A DNA stretch of 64,000 bases from Ramlibacter tataouinensis (GTDB taxonomy: Bacteria; Pseudomonadota; Gammaproteobacteria; Burkholderiales; Burkholderiaceae_C). The position numbers were made by a program, and so were the translations under genes. Positions 36,789 to 45,430 of the stretch are shown here, piece by piece. Positions within the stretch are counted from its first letter, which is position 1. Every line of letters begins with the position of its first letter. The stretch is from assembly GCF_001580455.1 (NCBI RefSeq), contig NZ_CP010951.1, forward strand, positions 992,001-1,056,000, read 5' to 3'. Under the pieces are notes generated by a model, which did no database searches, was not told where the DNA came from, and worked only from the letters and a program-made list of their open reading frames with translations.

Positions 36789-37932
36789 CCGCGGCTTGCA
36801 TGGCCGTGATCTCGGCATCGGTCAGCAGGTTGCGGGCTGTGAGCTCGGCCCGCTCCGGCGCGGACAGGGCGCCGCCCGCAAACGCGGCTGCCAGGTACAG
36901 CAGCACCTTGGGCCGGTCGAGGTCGACCATCAGGCCGAACCGGTTCTCCGGCGCCGGCTTCTCGGGCTCGTCGCGCAGCTCATAGAAGTGGATGGACTCC
37001 AGGTCGACGATGGCCTGGCTCCGCAGCTCTTTCAGGTGTCTCGCCAGGCTTCGCAGGCAGGCTTGCGTCGTGCCGTCATCCACACCGTCGAAGACCTCCC
37101 CGCAATTGAATTCGTTGAGGTGAACCGGTTTGCCGAAGCGGGCCAGCTGTGCCAGCGGCCCGCCCGGGCCCCACCAGGGATCGCTGAGCAGGCTCGCATC
37201 GCCTTGGCGCGGCAGGACATGGAAGCCCGTCACGTCCCAGGGTACGCCCTGCTGCTGCATGAAAGTGAGGAAGCCGAAGTCCCGGCCCACCGTGCCCAGG
37301 ATCACACGCAGCGGCAGGCCCGAACTGGCCGCGACGTCACGGATCGCGCGCGCCATGCCACGCAGCACTGCCGCGAGCGTGGCGACGCAGGGCTTGCCCG
37401 CGTAGGGTGCCGGGTCGGTGCCCACGCTGTTCCATGGCACCTCCTGCCTGATTTCGGGGCGCAGTTGCGTTTCGTTCAGCAGCTCGAAGTCGTGCACGAT
37501 GTCCTTGACCGCGTTCACGAGCCTGGCCGCCTGGTCGTAGGCATCCTGCTCGACGAACGCCAGGTTGGGATTGCAGCTGTGGTCCCACTGATAGGAAACC
37601 TGCAGCGCGACCTGCACGCTGCCGCCGTTCGCGCGGATTTGCTGGACCTGGTCACGGAAGGGCGCGAGGTCGCCGGCCCACAGGTCCATGCGCGAGCTCC
37701 TCAGGTTGCGCTCCTTCATCACGGCCGCCACCTTGGCGTTGGTGGCGCTGTCGGCGCCCTGGTGCGTGTTGACGCCGAAGACCAGGGTGCCGGTGCGCGC
37801 AGGCGAACTCGGCGGCGTGGGACTTGGCGCCGGCGCCGGTGCCGTGCCCATGGCGCCACCGCCACCGCCACCACAGCCCGTGAGTGCGGCAAGTGCGAAC
37901 ACTGTGATCGCCAGGAACTGCTGGAATTTCAT
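36775..37932 (-). CDS. Secreted lipoprotein with glycoside-hydrolase-like TIM barrel
   Basis: A 385-residue protein with lipobox LTGC (Cys20), a glycine run and Pro/Ala linker to about residue 46. The rest alternates strands and helices like a clan GH-A barrel: FGVNTHQG, DLWAGDLAPFRDQV, FELLNETQ with a candidate acid/base Glu after Asn, HVLPRQG, and KPVHLNEFNCGE with a candidate nucleophile Glu. The assignment is structural guesswork; substrate unknown. Confidence 0.6.
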   Translation of the reverse strand: MKFQQFLAITVFALAALTGCGGGGGGAMGTAPAPAPSPTPPSSPARTGTLVFGVNTHQGADSATNAKVAAVMKERNLRSSRMDLWAGDLAPFRDQVQQIRANGGSVQVALQVSYQWDHSCNPNLAFVEQDAYDQAARLVNAVKDIVHDFELLNETQLRPEIRQEVPWNSVGTDPAPYAGKPCVATLAAVLRGMARAIRDVAASSGLPLRVILGTVGRDFGFLTFMQQQGVPWDVTGFHVLPRQGDASLLSDPWWGPGGPLAQLARFGKPVHLNEFNCGEVFDGVDDGTTQACLRSLARHLKELRSQAIVDLESIHFYELRDEPEKPAPENRFGLMVDLDRPKVLLYLAAAFAGGALSAPERAELTARNLLTDAEITAMQAAANGR

Positions 37933-38076
37933 CGTGGTGCACGATGTATCCCGCCTTGTCGCGCACGGTTCAATTGGGCTGAGGACAAGCGCACTTATTT
38001 CCGGCCGGCCTGAAATTCCGCACAGGGCGGCAAGCCGGGCGGGCGCGGAGCTGAATGTCGCCGCGCCGACGCGGGG

Positions 38077-39168
38077 TCAGTCCGGCATCGAGAACAGGCC
38101 GCGCTCTGCGGCGAATCGAACCGCCTCGGCCCGGGTGTGGCACTGCAGTGCGGCCAGCGCGCGGCCCACATGCATTTCCACCGTGCGAGGACTAAGCTGC
38201 AAGTTCCGGGCAATCTCCTTGTCGGTGTGGCCCTTGCTGACCAGCCGAAGCACCTCGATCTGGCGCGGGGTCAATGCGGACAAGTCGTTGAACTGGTCTG
38301 CCAGCCCAAGAAAGCTCTTGGTTTCAGCCAATACCCTTGGCCACTCGCCGTCGTATCCGGGCAGCATGTGATACGCACTGGAGAGGGTCACAAATCTGGC
38401 GCCGGGAATCAAGGCGGCAAGCCGGCGTCCCTCGTCCAACGGAACCACCTGGTCGTCACGCGAGTGAAGCACCAGTGAAGGGCAAGAAAGCTTGCTCGCG
38501 TCAGCCGACACGTCGGCTTGCCACACGGCCGTCGAGTAAGCCAAGAGGCAATCGGCGGACCAGCGCCGGTGCATCGTGGCGTCGATCTCCGCCAATTGGG
38601 CGTCGGTGGCGCCGGGGAATGTCCGCGAATAGAACACCCGCCGGAAAGCGGCGCTGAAGTTCTGGTCGAAGCCCCAACCCGAGGCCATGGCTTCCCGTTG
38701 TGCCCGCGTTTCCTGCTCCAGGGCCGGATTCGGACCGCGTCTGGATCGACCGCGTGCCGACCCGCCGACCACGATCAAATGGCTGACTTGCTGCGGATGA
38801 AGGTTGGCATAACGGGCAGCCGGCAGCGCGCCGTGCGAAATCGCGAGCAGGGTCACGGGTTCTGGAGCGAAGACCCGCACGATCGCATCGAGGTCATCCG
38901 CCCACGATTCCAGCGTGCTGGGCTCGAAGTTGCTGTCGGAGTATCCACAGCCGCGCACGTCGTAGCGAACGACGCGCGCCTGCCCGGACAGGCCCTCCAC
39001 CCAGTGCCGCGCGTTGAATAAGCTCGGAGCGTCCAGATCCTCGCCAAAGTGCAGCGGCACCATGACGATGGGCCGGCCCGTGCCGCAGACCGTGAACGCC
39101 AGGCGTGTGCCGTCCCGGCTGCGGCAGAACCTGATGTCCGGGTGCCCGATCTGCTGGTCGGTGGTCAT
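38077..39168 (-). CDS. Alpha/beta hydrolase fused to LuxR-type DNA-binding domain
   Basis: A 363-residue fusion. Residues about 1-285 form an alpha/beta hydrolase with nucleophile motif AISHGA, RYDVRGCGYSDSN, acid in LVLHSRDDQVVP and His in SSAYHMLPG, so the triad looks complete. Residues about 295-360 are a GerE/LuxR helix-turn-helix: LTPRQIEVLRLVSKGHTDKEIAR then LQLSPRTVEMHV. It may hydrolyse or sense an ester-like ligand and regulate genes. A perfect palindrome lies 42-69 bases upstream of its start. Confidence 0.88.
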   Translation of the reverse strand: MTTDQQIGHPDIRFCRSRDGTRLAFTVCGTGRPIVMVPLHFGEDLDAPSLFNARHWVEGLSGQARVVRYDVRGCGYSDSNFEPSTLESWADDLDAIVRVFAPEPVTLLAISHGALPAARYANLHPQQVSHLIVVGGSARGRSRRGPNPALEQETRAQREAMASGWGFDQNFSAAFRRVFYSRTFPGATDAQLAEIDATMHRRWSADCLLAYSTAVWQADVSADASKLSCPSLVLHSRDDQVVPLDEGRRLAALIPGARFVTLSSAYHMLPGYDGEWPRVLAETKSFLGLADQFNDLSALTPRQIEVLRLVSKGHTDKEIARNLQLSPRTVEMHVGRALAALQCHTRAEAVRFAAERGLFSMPD

Positions 39169-39209
39169 GGCGCTGCCAGTGTGCCAGCGGCGCGGACCCG
39201 CTTCAAGCA

Positions 39210-39237
39210 GCGGCTACGGTATCGATACCGTAGCCGC
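39210..39237. promoter_or_regulatory. Perfect 28-bp palindrome
   Basis: GCGGCTACGGTATC followed directly by its exact reverse complement. It lies between the divergent hydrolase-LuxR gene (start 39168) and the DUF2917 gene (start 39306). Zero spacer and full symmetry suit a dimeric regulator; the LuxR-domain fusion protein is the obvious candidate. Confidence 0.7.
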
Positions 39238-39305
39238 AGGCCCCAGGGACCGTAGTTGGCACACTGTCGCCCAGAGGTGGCGGCGACCAGACTGGCTCCA
39301 TCGAC

Positions 39306-39629
39306 ATGCCACCGGAGCCCGCCATGCAAGCCGCCCATCCCGCCAGCCCGTTCGCCCTGTTGCACGGCTTGTGGTCCGCTGACAGGGGAGCCTCCCCAAC
39401 CGTGGCGCGTGAGTCGCTCGCGCGCCAGCAGCGTATCCACGAGGGCGCGACGCTGGTCCTGCCTCGCCCCGCGGGCATCTCGCTGATCTGCGCGACAGGA
39501 ACGGTCTGGATCACGCACGACGGCGATTGCAAGGATGTCGTGCTGGAAGCCGGTGAAAGCTACACCAGCGAGCGGCGCAGCCGGATGCTGGTGTACGGCT
39601 TGACGGCTTCGTCCGTGCTGCTGCGCTAG
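39306..39629 (+). CDS. DUF2917 family protein
   Basis: A 107-residue small beta-rich protein: QRIHEGATLVLPRPAGISLI, CATGTVWITHDGDCKDVVLE and AGESYTSERRSRMLVYGL are the DUF2917 pattern (cupin-like, unknown function). An alternative ATG at 39324 trims six residues. It diverges from the hydrolase-LuxR gene across the palindrome. Confidence 0.75.
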   Translation: MPPEPAMQAAHPASPFALLHGLWSADRGASPTVARESLARQQRIHEGATLVLPRPAGISLICATGTVWITHDGDCKDVVLEAGESYTSERRSRMLVYGLTASSVLLR

Positions 39630-39834
39630 GGAATTCGTTCGGAGCCTGCTGCCGTGCTCGTGCCAGAGATTTGCAACGCGGCAACTCATGCGGCGCGCGC
39701 TTCTTCGACCCACAGGCACTGCTGGGGCCTAGCACCGGCGCGGGCTGCCTCTGAAGCGGCTGGGACCAAGGTCCAATGCCCGGCGGCCCGCTGCGCCGGG
39801 ATGATCTGACGCAGGCTTCTCTCGAGGAGTTCGC

Positions 39835-40191
39835 ATGATGTCCACTGCCCGCACCCGCTTCACCTGCCTCGCCTCCCTGGCGGCGTGCCTGGCAGGGTGT
39901 GTCGGCCCGACGCTGCAGAGTGCCTACCAGTTCCAGCAGCATCCGGGCGTCGCCATGGAGGTCTGGTGGCAGTACAGCCCGGACGGCGTGGCCTACACCG
40001 TGAGCAACCTGGTCAACCGCGGCAGCGTGGACAAGTGCGCCTGGACGGACCAGCAGCCCAGCCGGGTGCTGCGGGCCGGCGAGACCTGGACGGTCAGCCA
40101 GGTGCAGGGACCCGGCAACGTCGGCGTATCCAACGTGATGTCCTTCGACCCGTCCTGCGTCAACGCCAAGCGCGACTACGGTCGTCGATAG
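39835..40191 (+). CDS. Hypothetical lipoprotein
   Basis: A 118-residue protein with lipobox LAGC (Cys22), then a beta-rich body with three Cys, for example NRGSVDKCAWTDQQPSRVLR. GAGGAG precedes the ATG. No family recognised. The 205 bases before it hold no gene I can support. It ends three bases from the convergent TerC gene. Confidence 0.7.
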   Translation: MMSTARTRFTCLASLAACLAGCVGPTLQSAYQFQQHPGVAMEVWWQYSPDGVAYTVSNLVNRGSVDKCAWTDQQPSRVLRAGETWTVSQVQGPGNVGVSNVMSFDPSCVNAKRDYGRR

Positions 40192-40194
40192 CCC

Positions 40195-41211
40195 TCAAGG
40201 CGGCCGCGGCCGCTCCCGGCGCTTGGGCGAGAACGGATAGGCAGCCCCGCGCGCGCCCTGGGGCGGGGTGCGCAACGACAGCAGCATCGATCCCGCCAGC
40301 ACCGCCAGGGTCATCGCCAGCGACCACCCGACCGGGACCTTGTACAGGTCGACCAGCAGCATCTTCAGCCCGATCAGCACCAGCACGATGGCCAGCCCGT
40401 AAGACAGCAGGTGGAAGCGCTCCTGCATGCCCGCGAGCAGGAAGTACATGGCGCGCAGGCCCAGGATCGCAAACACGTTGGAGGTCAGCACGATGAAGGG
40501 ATCGGTGGTGATCGCGAAGATGGCCGGGATGGAGTCGACCGCGAAGATCACATCGACCACGCCGATCAGCACGACCACCACCAGCATCGGCGTCGCCGTG
40601 CGCACGCCATCCACCCGGGTGAACAGGCGCTCGCCGTCGTAGCCGGGCGCCACCTTCATGTGCCGGTGGATCCAGCGCAGCAAGGGGTTGTTGTCCAGGT
40701 CCGGCTCCTGCCCGGCCGCCCACCACATCTTGACGCCGGTGACGACCAGGAAGGCGCCGAACACGTACAGCAGCCAGTGGAACTCGGTGATCAGCCAGGC
40801 GCCCAGGAGGATCATCCCGGCGCGCAGCACCAGCGCGGCCAGGATGCCGATCATCAGCACGCGCTTCTGGAATTCCGCCGGGACACCGAAATGCGTGAAC
40901 AGCATCAGGAAGACGAAGATGTTGTCGACCGCCAGCGCCTTCTCCACCAGGTAACCGGTGATGAACTCGAAGGCCTTGTTGCTGGCGAGTGCCTGCCGGG
41001 CCGGGTCGCCGGACGCGCCCCCCAGGTACCACCAAAGCCAGCCGACGAAGAGCAGGGACACCACGATCCACAGCACGGACCACAGCGCCGCCTCGCGCAT
41101 GCCGACGGCGTGCGCGCCCTGCTTCCTCAGGCTGACAAAATCCACCACCAGGGCCGCCGCCACGAAAGCGGCGAACAGGGCCCACATGGTCGGCGTGCCG
41201 GTCATGGTCAT
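40195..41211 (-). CDS. TerC/Alx family membrane protein
   Basis: A 338-residue integral membrane protein with about nine helices. The acidic intramembrane motifs EKALAVDNIFVFLMLF and GVVDVIFAVDSIPAIFAIT define the TerC/Alx family, which exports manganese or responds to tellurite or alkaline pH. The 38-bp divergent gap to NhaR is too short for a yybP-type riboswitch. Confidence 0.93.
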   Translation of the reverse strand: MTMTGTPTMWALFAAFVAAALVVDFVSLRKQGAHAVGMREAALWSVLWIVVSLLFVGWLWWYLGGASGDPARQALASNKAFEFITGYLVEKALAVDNIFVFLMLFTHFGVPAEFQKRVLMIGILAALVLRAGMILLGAWLITEFHWLLYVFGAFLVVTGVKMWWAAGQEPDLDNNPLLRWIHRHMKVAPGYDGERLFTRVDGVRTATPMLVVVVLIGVVDVIFAVDSIPAIFAITTDPFIVLTSNVFAILGLRAMYFLLAGMQERFHLLSYGLAIVLVLIGLKMLLVDLYKVPVGWSLAMTLAVLAGSMLLSLRTPPQGARGAAYPFSPKRRERPRPP

Positions 41212-41249
41212 GATTCTGCAAACTCAACTAGAAAGGCGTTGTCCGGCCG

Positions 41250-42125
41250 ATGGCAGCTCCGCTCAATTTCCGCCACCTCTATTACTTCTGGGTCGTCGCC
41301 AAGGAAGGAGGCATTGCGCGTGCCGCGGAACGCCTGGGCATGGCGGTGCAGACCGTGAGCGCGCAGGTGCGCGCGCTCGAGCAGTCGCTCGGCCACGCCT
41401 TGTTCAAGCCGGCCGGCCGGGCCCTGGCCCTCACCGAAGCCGGCGAAGCGGCCATGGGCTACGCCGACCAGATCTTCCAGTTGGGCGAGGAATTGCCTGC
41501 CGCCGTGCGCGACGCCGCCACCGGGCAGGGGCTGCGCCTGCGCGTGGGCATCTCCGATGGGCTGCCGAAGCTGGTGGTGCGGCACCTGCTGCAACCCGCC
41601 CTGGAAGGCGGCACCACCCGGCTGCTCTGCCACGAGGACGAATTCGACCGGCTGCTGGCCGACCTTGCGCTGCACCGGCTCGACGCGGTGCTGTCGGACC
41701 GCACCGCGCCGTCCAATCCCAACCTGCGCCTTTACAGCCACAAGCTCGGTGATGCGCCGCTGTCGTGGTTCGCGCCGGCCGCGCTGGCGGGGCGCAAGGC
41801 GCGCCGCTTCCCGGAATGCCTGGCCGGCATGCCCCTGCTGCTGCCAACCTCCCATGCCGCCGTGCGGCCGCGCATCGACCAGTGGCTGGAACGCGAGGGA
41901 CTGCACCCGCGCGTGGCGGGCGAATTCGAAGACAGCGCCCTGCTGGCGGCGTTCGGCCGCAGCGGCATGGGCGCCTTTCCGGCCTCGCGCTGGTCGCGCG
42001 AGGAACTGCAGTCGGATCCGGCCGTGGTGCTGCTGGGCGAGACCCCGGACCTGGTGGAGACCTTCTACCTGGTCTCGGCCGAGCGCCGCATTCAGCATCC
42101 CCTGGTCCAGCGCCTGCTCGGCTGA
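41250..42125 (+). CDS. nhaR: LysR-family regulator NhaR
   Basis: A 291-residue regulator opening LNFRHLYYFWVVAKEGGIAR with the NhaR-typical MAVQTVSAQVRALEQSLG helix-turn-helix. NhaR activates sodium/proton antiporter genes in response to Na+. No antiporter is in the window; its divergent partner is TerC, making TerC a possible target. Confidence 0.88.
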   Translation: MAAPLNFRHLYYFWVVAKEGGIARAAERLGMAVQTVSAQVRALEQSLGHALFKPAGRALALTEAGEAAMGYADQIFQLGEELPAAVRDAATGQGLRLRVGISDGLPKLVVRHLLQPALEGGTTRLLCHEDEFDRLLADLALHRLDAVLSDRTAPSNPNLRLYSHKLGDAPLSWFAPAALAGRKARRFPECLAGMPLLLPTSHAAVRPRIDQWLEREGLHPRVAGEFEDSALLAAFGRSGMGAFPASRWSREELQSDPAVVLLGETPDLVETFYLVSAERRIQHPLVQRLLG

Positions 42126-42151
42126 GCGAAGGCGCGGACCAGGAAACGGCA

Positions 42152-43117
42152 TCAGCGGTCCTTGCTGTCCGGGGACACCTGCTGGATGCCCGCCACCACC
42201 CAGCCAGCCATGCCGGTGCGCGGCTTGGCCAGGTGCCAGACCTCGTCCAGGTCCTCCGGCACCGCGCCGGGCTGCTCGCGCACGCTGCCGGTGAAGCGCA
42301 CGCTGACGATGTAGCGCTCGGCTTCCTCGGCCACCTCCAGCACCTGCGCCTCCAGCCCGAACACCTCGGTCCGCTGCGGCACGTTGCCGCGCGACTCGAC
42401 TTCGTCGCGGACCACGTCGAACATCTCGGGTGTGAGGTAGTCGCGCAGGCGTTGCAGGTCGCCCGCATCGTTGGCGGACTGCAGCTCCATGAACTGCGAC
42501 TTGGCATTGCGGGAGAACGCCGCTGCGTCGAAGTCAGCCGGCAGGGCCGAGGCCTGCGGCGCAGCGACGGGGCCGGTCAGCGCCGAGCCGATGCGGGTGC
42601 CGAGCAGCGGACGGCCGCCGCCGGCTGCACCTGCGCCCGCACCAGAATCCGAACCCAAGCCCGAGCCCGAGCCCGCACCAGCTCCCGCGCCCGCGAAGGC
42701 GGGAGACGGCTGGTTCGCCGCGCGCTTGCGCATCACGAAGGCGACCAGCGCCAGCACGGCCATGCCGATCAGCGCGATCAGCATGACGTTGGCGAGCGCC
42801 TCGCCGAAGCCCAGGTAGGAGGCCAACGCCGCCAGGCCCAGGCCGGCCGCCAGGCCGGCCAGCGGTCCGGCCCAGCTGCGCTTGGCTGCTGCGGCGGCCG
42901 GTGCGGCCGCCGCGGTCGTCGCGGCCGCGGCCGGCGCCGCCTGCGCCGGCGCGCCGGGCGCGTGGGGTTGGGCCGCCGCCGGCGTGGCCGGCGGCGTCAC
43001 CTGTTGCCGCTGCATGCCGCTGGAGCGTGCGCCGCCCAGGCGCTTCGCTTCCGCGTCCATCGCCACGGTCATGCCCAGCGACAGCACGACCGCCATCAGA
43101 GCCACTGCCTTCTTCAT
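42152..43117 (-). CDS. Tim44-like domain membrane protein
   Basis: A 321-residue protein: signal-like N-terminus, a long Ala/Pro-rich segment (about 40-80), two hydrophobic helices (about 84-128), a Gly/Ser-rich linker and a C-terminal Tim44-like domain from about 195 (AAFSRNAKSQFMELQSANDAGDLQRLRDYLTPE, split here only by description). Such bacterial proteins are envelope-associated, function unknown. Low-complexity stretches are coding, not repeats of interest. Confidence 0.82.
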   Translation of the reverse strand: MKKAVALMAVVLSLGMTVAMDAEAKRLGGARSSGMQRQQVTPPATPAAAQPHAPGAPAQAAPAAAATTAAAAPAAAAAKRSWAGPLAGLAAGLGLAALASYLGFGEALANVMLIALIGMAVLALVAFVMRKRAANQPSPAFAGAGAGAGSGSGLGSDSGAGAGAAGGGRPLLGTRIGSALTGPVAAPQASALPADFDAAAFSRNAKSQFMELQSANDAGDLQRLRDYLTPEMFDVVRDEVESRGNVPQRTEVFGLEAQVLEVAEEAERYIVSVRFTGSVREQPGAVPEDLDEVWHLAKPRTGMAGWVVAGIQQVSPDSKDR

Positions 43118-43246
43118 GAAATCCTCACTCGTCGAGTTGCAACATTGCAGCCGACAACATAAGGGCGAAGGTCAAATTAAAAAAGCAGAGTAAACCTGCC
43201 GGCTACTCAGGAAAAACCGAAGTGGCCGGGTACGAAGGCGCGGCGA

Positions 43247-44119
43247 TCACCGCTCGGGCAGCGCATTGAGCAGCAGTGCCGCCTCGAGCAGGCGCGAGGG
43301 CCGGACGTTGGCGCCGAAGACCTGCTGGAACACCTTGCCGAGCTCGCCATTGCGGTAGATCTCGGCCAGCGCGCGATTGACCGCGAGGCGGAAGTCGGCA
43401 TCGCGCCGCATCATGAGCGAATAGGTTTCAATGCTGAGGGACTCGTCGCTCATCATCAGCGTCGCGCCCGGCGGGCCGCCCAGCACTTCGCCCACGAGGA
43501 TGAGCCGGTCGGTGGCATAGGCATCGGCCCGGCCGTCGCGCACGGCCGCCACGCCATCGGAGTGCGTAGGCACCAGCACGAACACCGGAACCACGCCGGC
43601 CGGCGCCAGCGCCTTTAGCGCGGCCTCGGTCGTGGAACCGGCGATCACGCCGACCTTCTTGCCGTTCAGGTCGGCCACGCGCACCACCGGGGCGCTTGCC
43701 AAGGACACGAACGAGGAGTCCTGGACCCAGATCGTGTTGCTGAAGTCGACGGTCGCCTCCCGGTCGAAGGTGCGCGAGGTGCTGCCGCACTCCAGGTCGA
43801 CGGTTCCGTCGCGAACCGCCTGCATCCGGGAGGCCACGGTGACCGGCACCCATTTGAGCTCAAGCTGGGGCAGCTTGAGCTGCTGCTGGATTTGCGCGGC
43901 GACGCGCTTGCACAACTCCACCGAGTAGCCGGCGGGACTGCCCTTCTCATCCTTGAACGAGAAGGGCTTCGAGTCTTCACGGTACCCCAGGGTGAGGCTC
44001 TTGGTCTCACCGAGGCGGGCCACGGTGTCTTTGGCGCTTGCCGCGCCAGGAGCGGTGGCACAGCCGGTGAGCAATGTCGCTGCCAGGAGCAGCCCGCTAG
44101 CCGCCAGGAAAGATTTCAT
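43247..44119 (-). CDS. Amino-acid ABC transporter binding lipoprotein (GltI-like)
   Basis: A 290-residue family 3 solute-binding protein. Lipobox LTGC (Cys20) is followed by TLGYREDSKPFSF, GYSVELCKRVAAQI, DGTVDLECGSTSRT and DFSNTIWVQDSSF, close to glutamate/aspartate-binding GltI. No permease or ATPase is nearby. Start ATG 44119 precedes the signal peptide. Confidence 0.88.
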   Translation of the reverse strand: MKSFLAASGLLLAATLLTGCATAPGAASAKDTVARLGETKSLTLGYREDSKPFSFKDEKGSPAGYSVELCKRVAAQIQQQLKLPQLELKWVPVTVASRMQAVRDGTVDLECGSTSRTFDREATVDFSNTIWVQDSSFVSLASAPVVRVADLNGKKVGVIAGSTTEAALKALAPAGVVPVFVLVPTHSDGVAAVRDGRADAYATDRLILVGEVLGGPPGATLMMSDESLSIETYSLMMRRDADFRLAVNRALAEIYRNGELGKVFQQVFGANVRPSRLLEAALLLNALPER

Positions 44120-44341
44120 GCCAGTTCCAATGAGCGCAGGAACTGCCGAGGTTGCCGGTAGCCGTCGCCAGCAGCAATTGGACGATGGTCCCATGCTCCC
44201 GCTTCGCACGAACACCGCCGCACCTCAGCCTGCATTTTCAACAGCCGAAAGGGCATGGCCGGAAACGGCGAGCGCGCCGGCCTCGTGCCAGGTGGAATGG
44301 GGACTCGAGGTGGCGAAAGCAGTCACCCAAGGAGAAAAGCG

Positions 44342-44815
44342 ATGAGATTCATGATTCGTGGTATCGACACCGTGCAGGTGGATGCCTTCCGGCGCGGGGC
44401 GGGCGACGCCAACGGGCAGGTCGCGCTGAGAGAAGTGGCCATGGGCGGGGCCAACCCGTGCAGGCACTGCCTGCGGCTGATTGCCGAGGGCGAAGGGAAA
44501 CTTGTCCTCGCCTACCGCCCCTTCGGCCGATTGCAGCCCTACGCCGAAGTCGGGCCGATCTTCCTGCACGAGAAAGCCTGCGAGCGGTACGAGGGCGACC
44601 AGTTGCCTGCGTGGTTTGCGCACCTGCAGCCAGCGATCATCCGGGGCTATGGGCATGACGATCGGATTCGCTACGAGACCGGCCAGGTGGTCCCGGGCAG
44701 CGCGCTGGCGGCTGCGTGTGAAGAGATCCTCAGGCGCACGGAAGTGGCCTACGTTCACATTCGATCGAAGTTCAACTGCTTCCTGTGCCGCGTGGACAGC
44801 ATCAAGGAAGGCTAG
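44342..44815 (+). CDS. DUF1203 family protein
   Basis: A 157-residue soluble protein. PCRHCLRLIAEGEGKLVLAY, GPIFLHEKACERYEG and the C-terminal VAYVHIRSKFNCFLCRVDSI fit DUF1203, of unknown function. AAGGAGA lies before ATG 44342. It stands alone; 222 bases upstream and 238 downstream hold no other gene I can support apart from the hairpin at 45007. Confidence 0.8.
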   Translation: MRFMIRGIDTVQVDAFRRGAGDANGQVALREVAMGGANPCRHCLRLIAEGEGKLVLAYRPFGRLQPYAEVGPIFLHEKACERYEGDQLPAWFAHLQPAIIRGYGHDDRIRYETGQVVPGSALAAACEEILRRTEVAYVHIRSKFNCFLCRVDSIKEG

Positions 44816-45006
44816 CACGCGAACATCGACCTCCGTTATCTCTATCCCTGATTCAGGCACCGCTTCCGCATTGCCCTGACCACAAGCCAGATCGTGAAAC
44901 GTCACCAATGGTTCGACGGAAAGCAGCAGGGCAATAAGCCATTTCCCCTAAGACCTTTCGAGAGCCTTGGCTCCTTTCGGCTGGCGCCTGCCGCGACTAA
45001 GCTGCA

Positions 45007-45036
45007 TTGGCTCCTGCTGCTTTTCGCAGGAGCCAA
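45007..45036. promoter_or_regulatory. 11-bp hairpin before a small periplasmic-protein gene
   Basis: TTGGCTCCTGC and its exact complement GCAGGAGCCAA flank an 8-nt loop, 17 bases before the ATG at 45054. It would sit in the 5' leader next to the AAAGGAAG ribosome site. It could regulate translation or end transcription from upstream; there is no T-run. Confidence 0.5.
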
Positions 45037-45053
45037 TGCGAAAGGAAGCTGCT

Positions 45054-45392
45054 ATGAAGACGACGGAAAAGGTGGCCGCTCGAATCATTGCCTTGAGCCT
45101 GCTGGCTGCAGCCGCGATCCCTCTTGCCGCCTTCGCGGCGGATGAACCGCCCAAAGCCGACGCGCCCAGGACCGTCGTCGCCCAGGCCGACACAACGCCG
45201 GGGCAGGTCGCGTCGTCCCCCTGCGCAGACGCCACGCTCCCGCGGCTTCAGCAGCGGCTCATCGAGAAGTATGACCAGGGCCAGGATCTGCTTTTGCAGT
45301 TTGTGTGGCGCACAAGGTCCATCCATCTTCTCGACCGGGGGCAAACGGCGCAATGGGCCGAGGACTACCGTAGCACCCATTCCAGATGCTGA
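45054..45392 (+). CDS. Small hypothetical periplasmic protein
   Basis: A 112-residue protein with a signal peptide (KVAARIIALSLLAAAAIPLAAFA), an acidic/proline linker and a short helical tail with two Cys at both ends of the mature C-terminal half (SSPCADATL ... HSRC). GAAAGGAAG precedes the ATG. No family recognised. Confidence 0.55.
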   Translation: MKTTEKVAARIIALSLLAAAAIPLAAFAADEPPKADAPRTVVAQADTTPGQVASSPCADATLPRLQQRLIEKYDQGQDLLLQFVWRTRSIHLLDRGQTAQWAEDYRSTHSRC

Positions 45393-45430
45393 GGCGCTGA
45401 ATCCACCGAACATAGGGCTGCGCCACCTGG

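Noticed and set aside
42600..42990. Low-complexity GC repeats
   Set aside because: They encode the Gly/Ser and Ala/Pro linkers of the Tim44-domain protein and do not recur elsewhere as an element.
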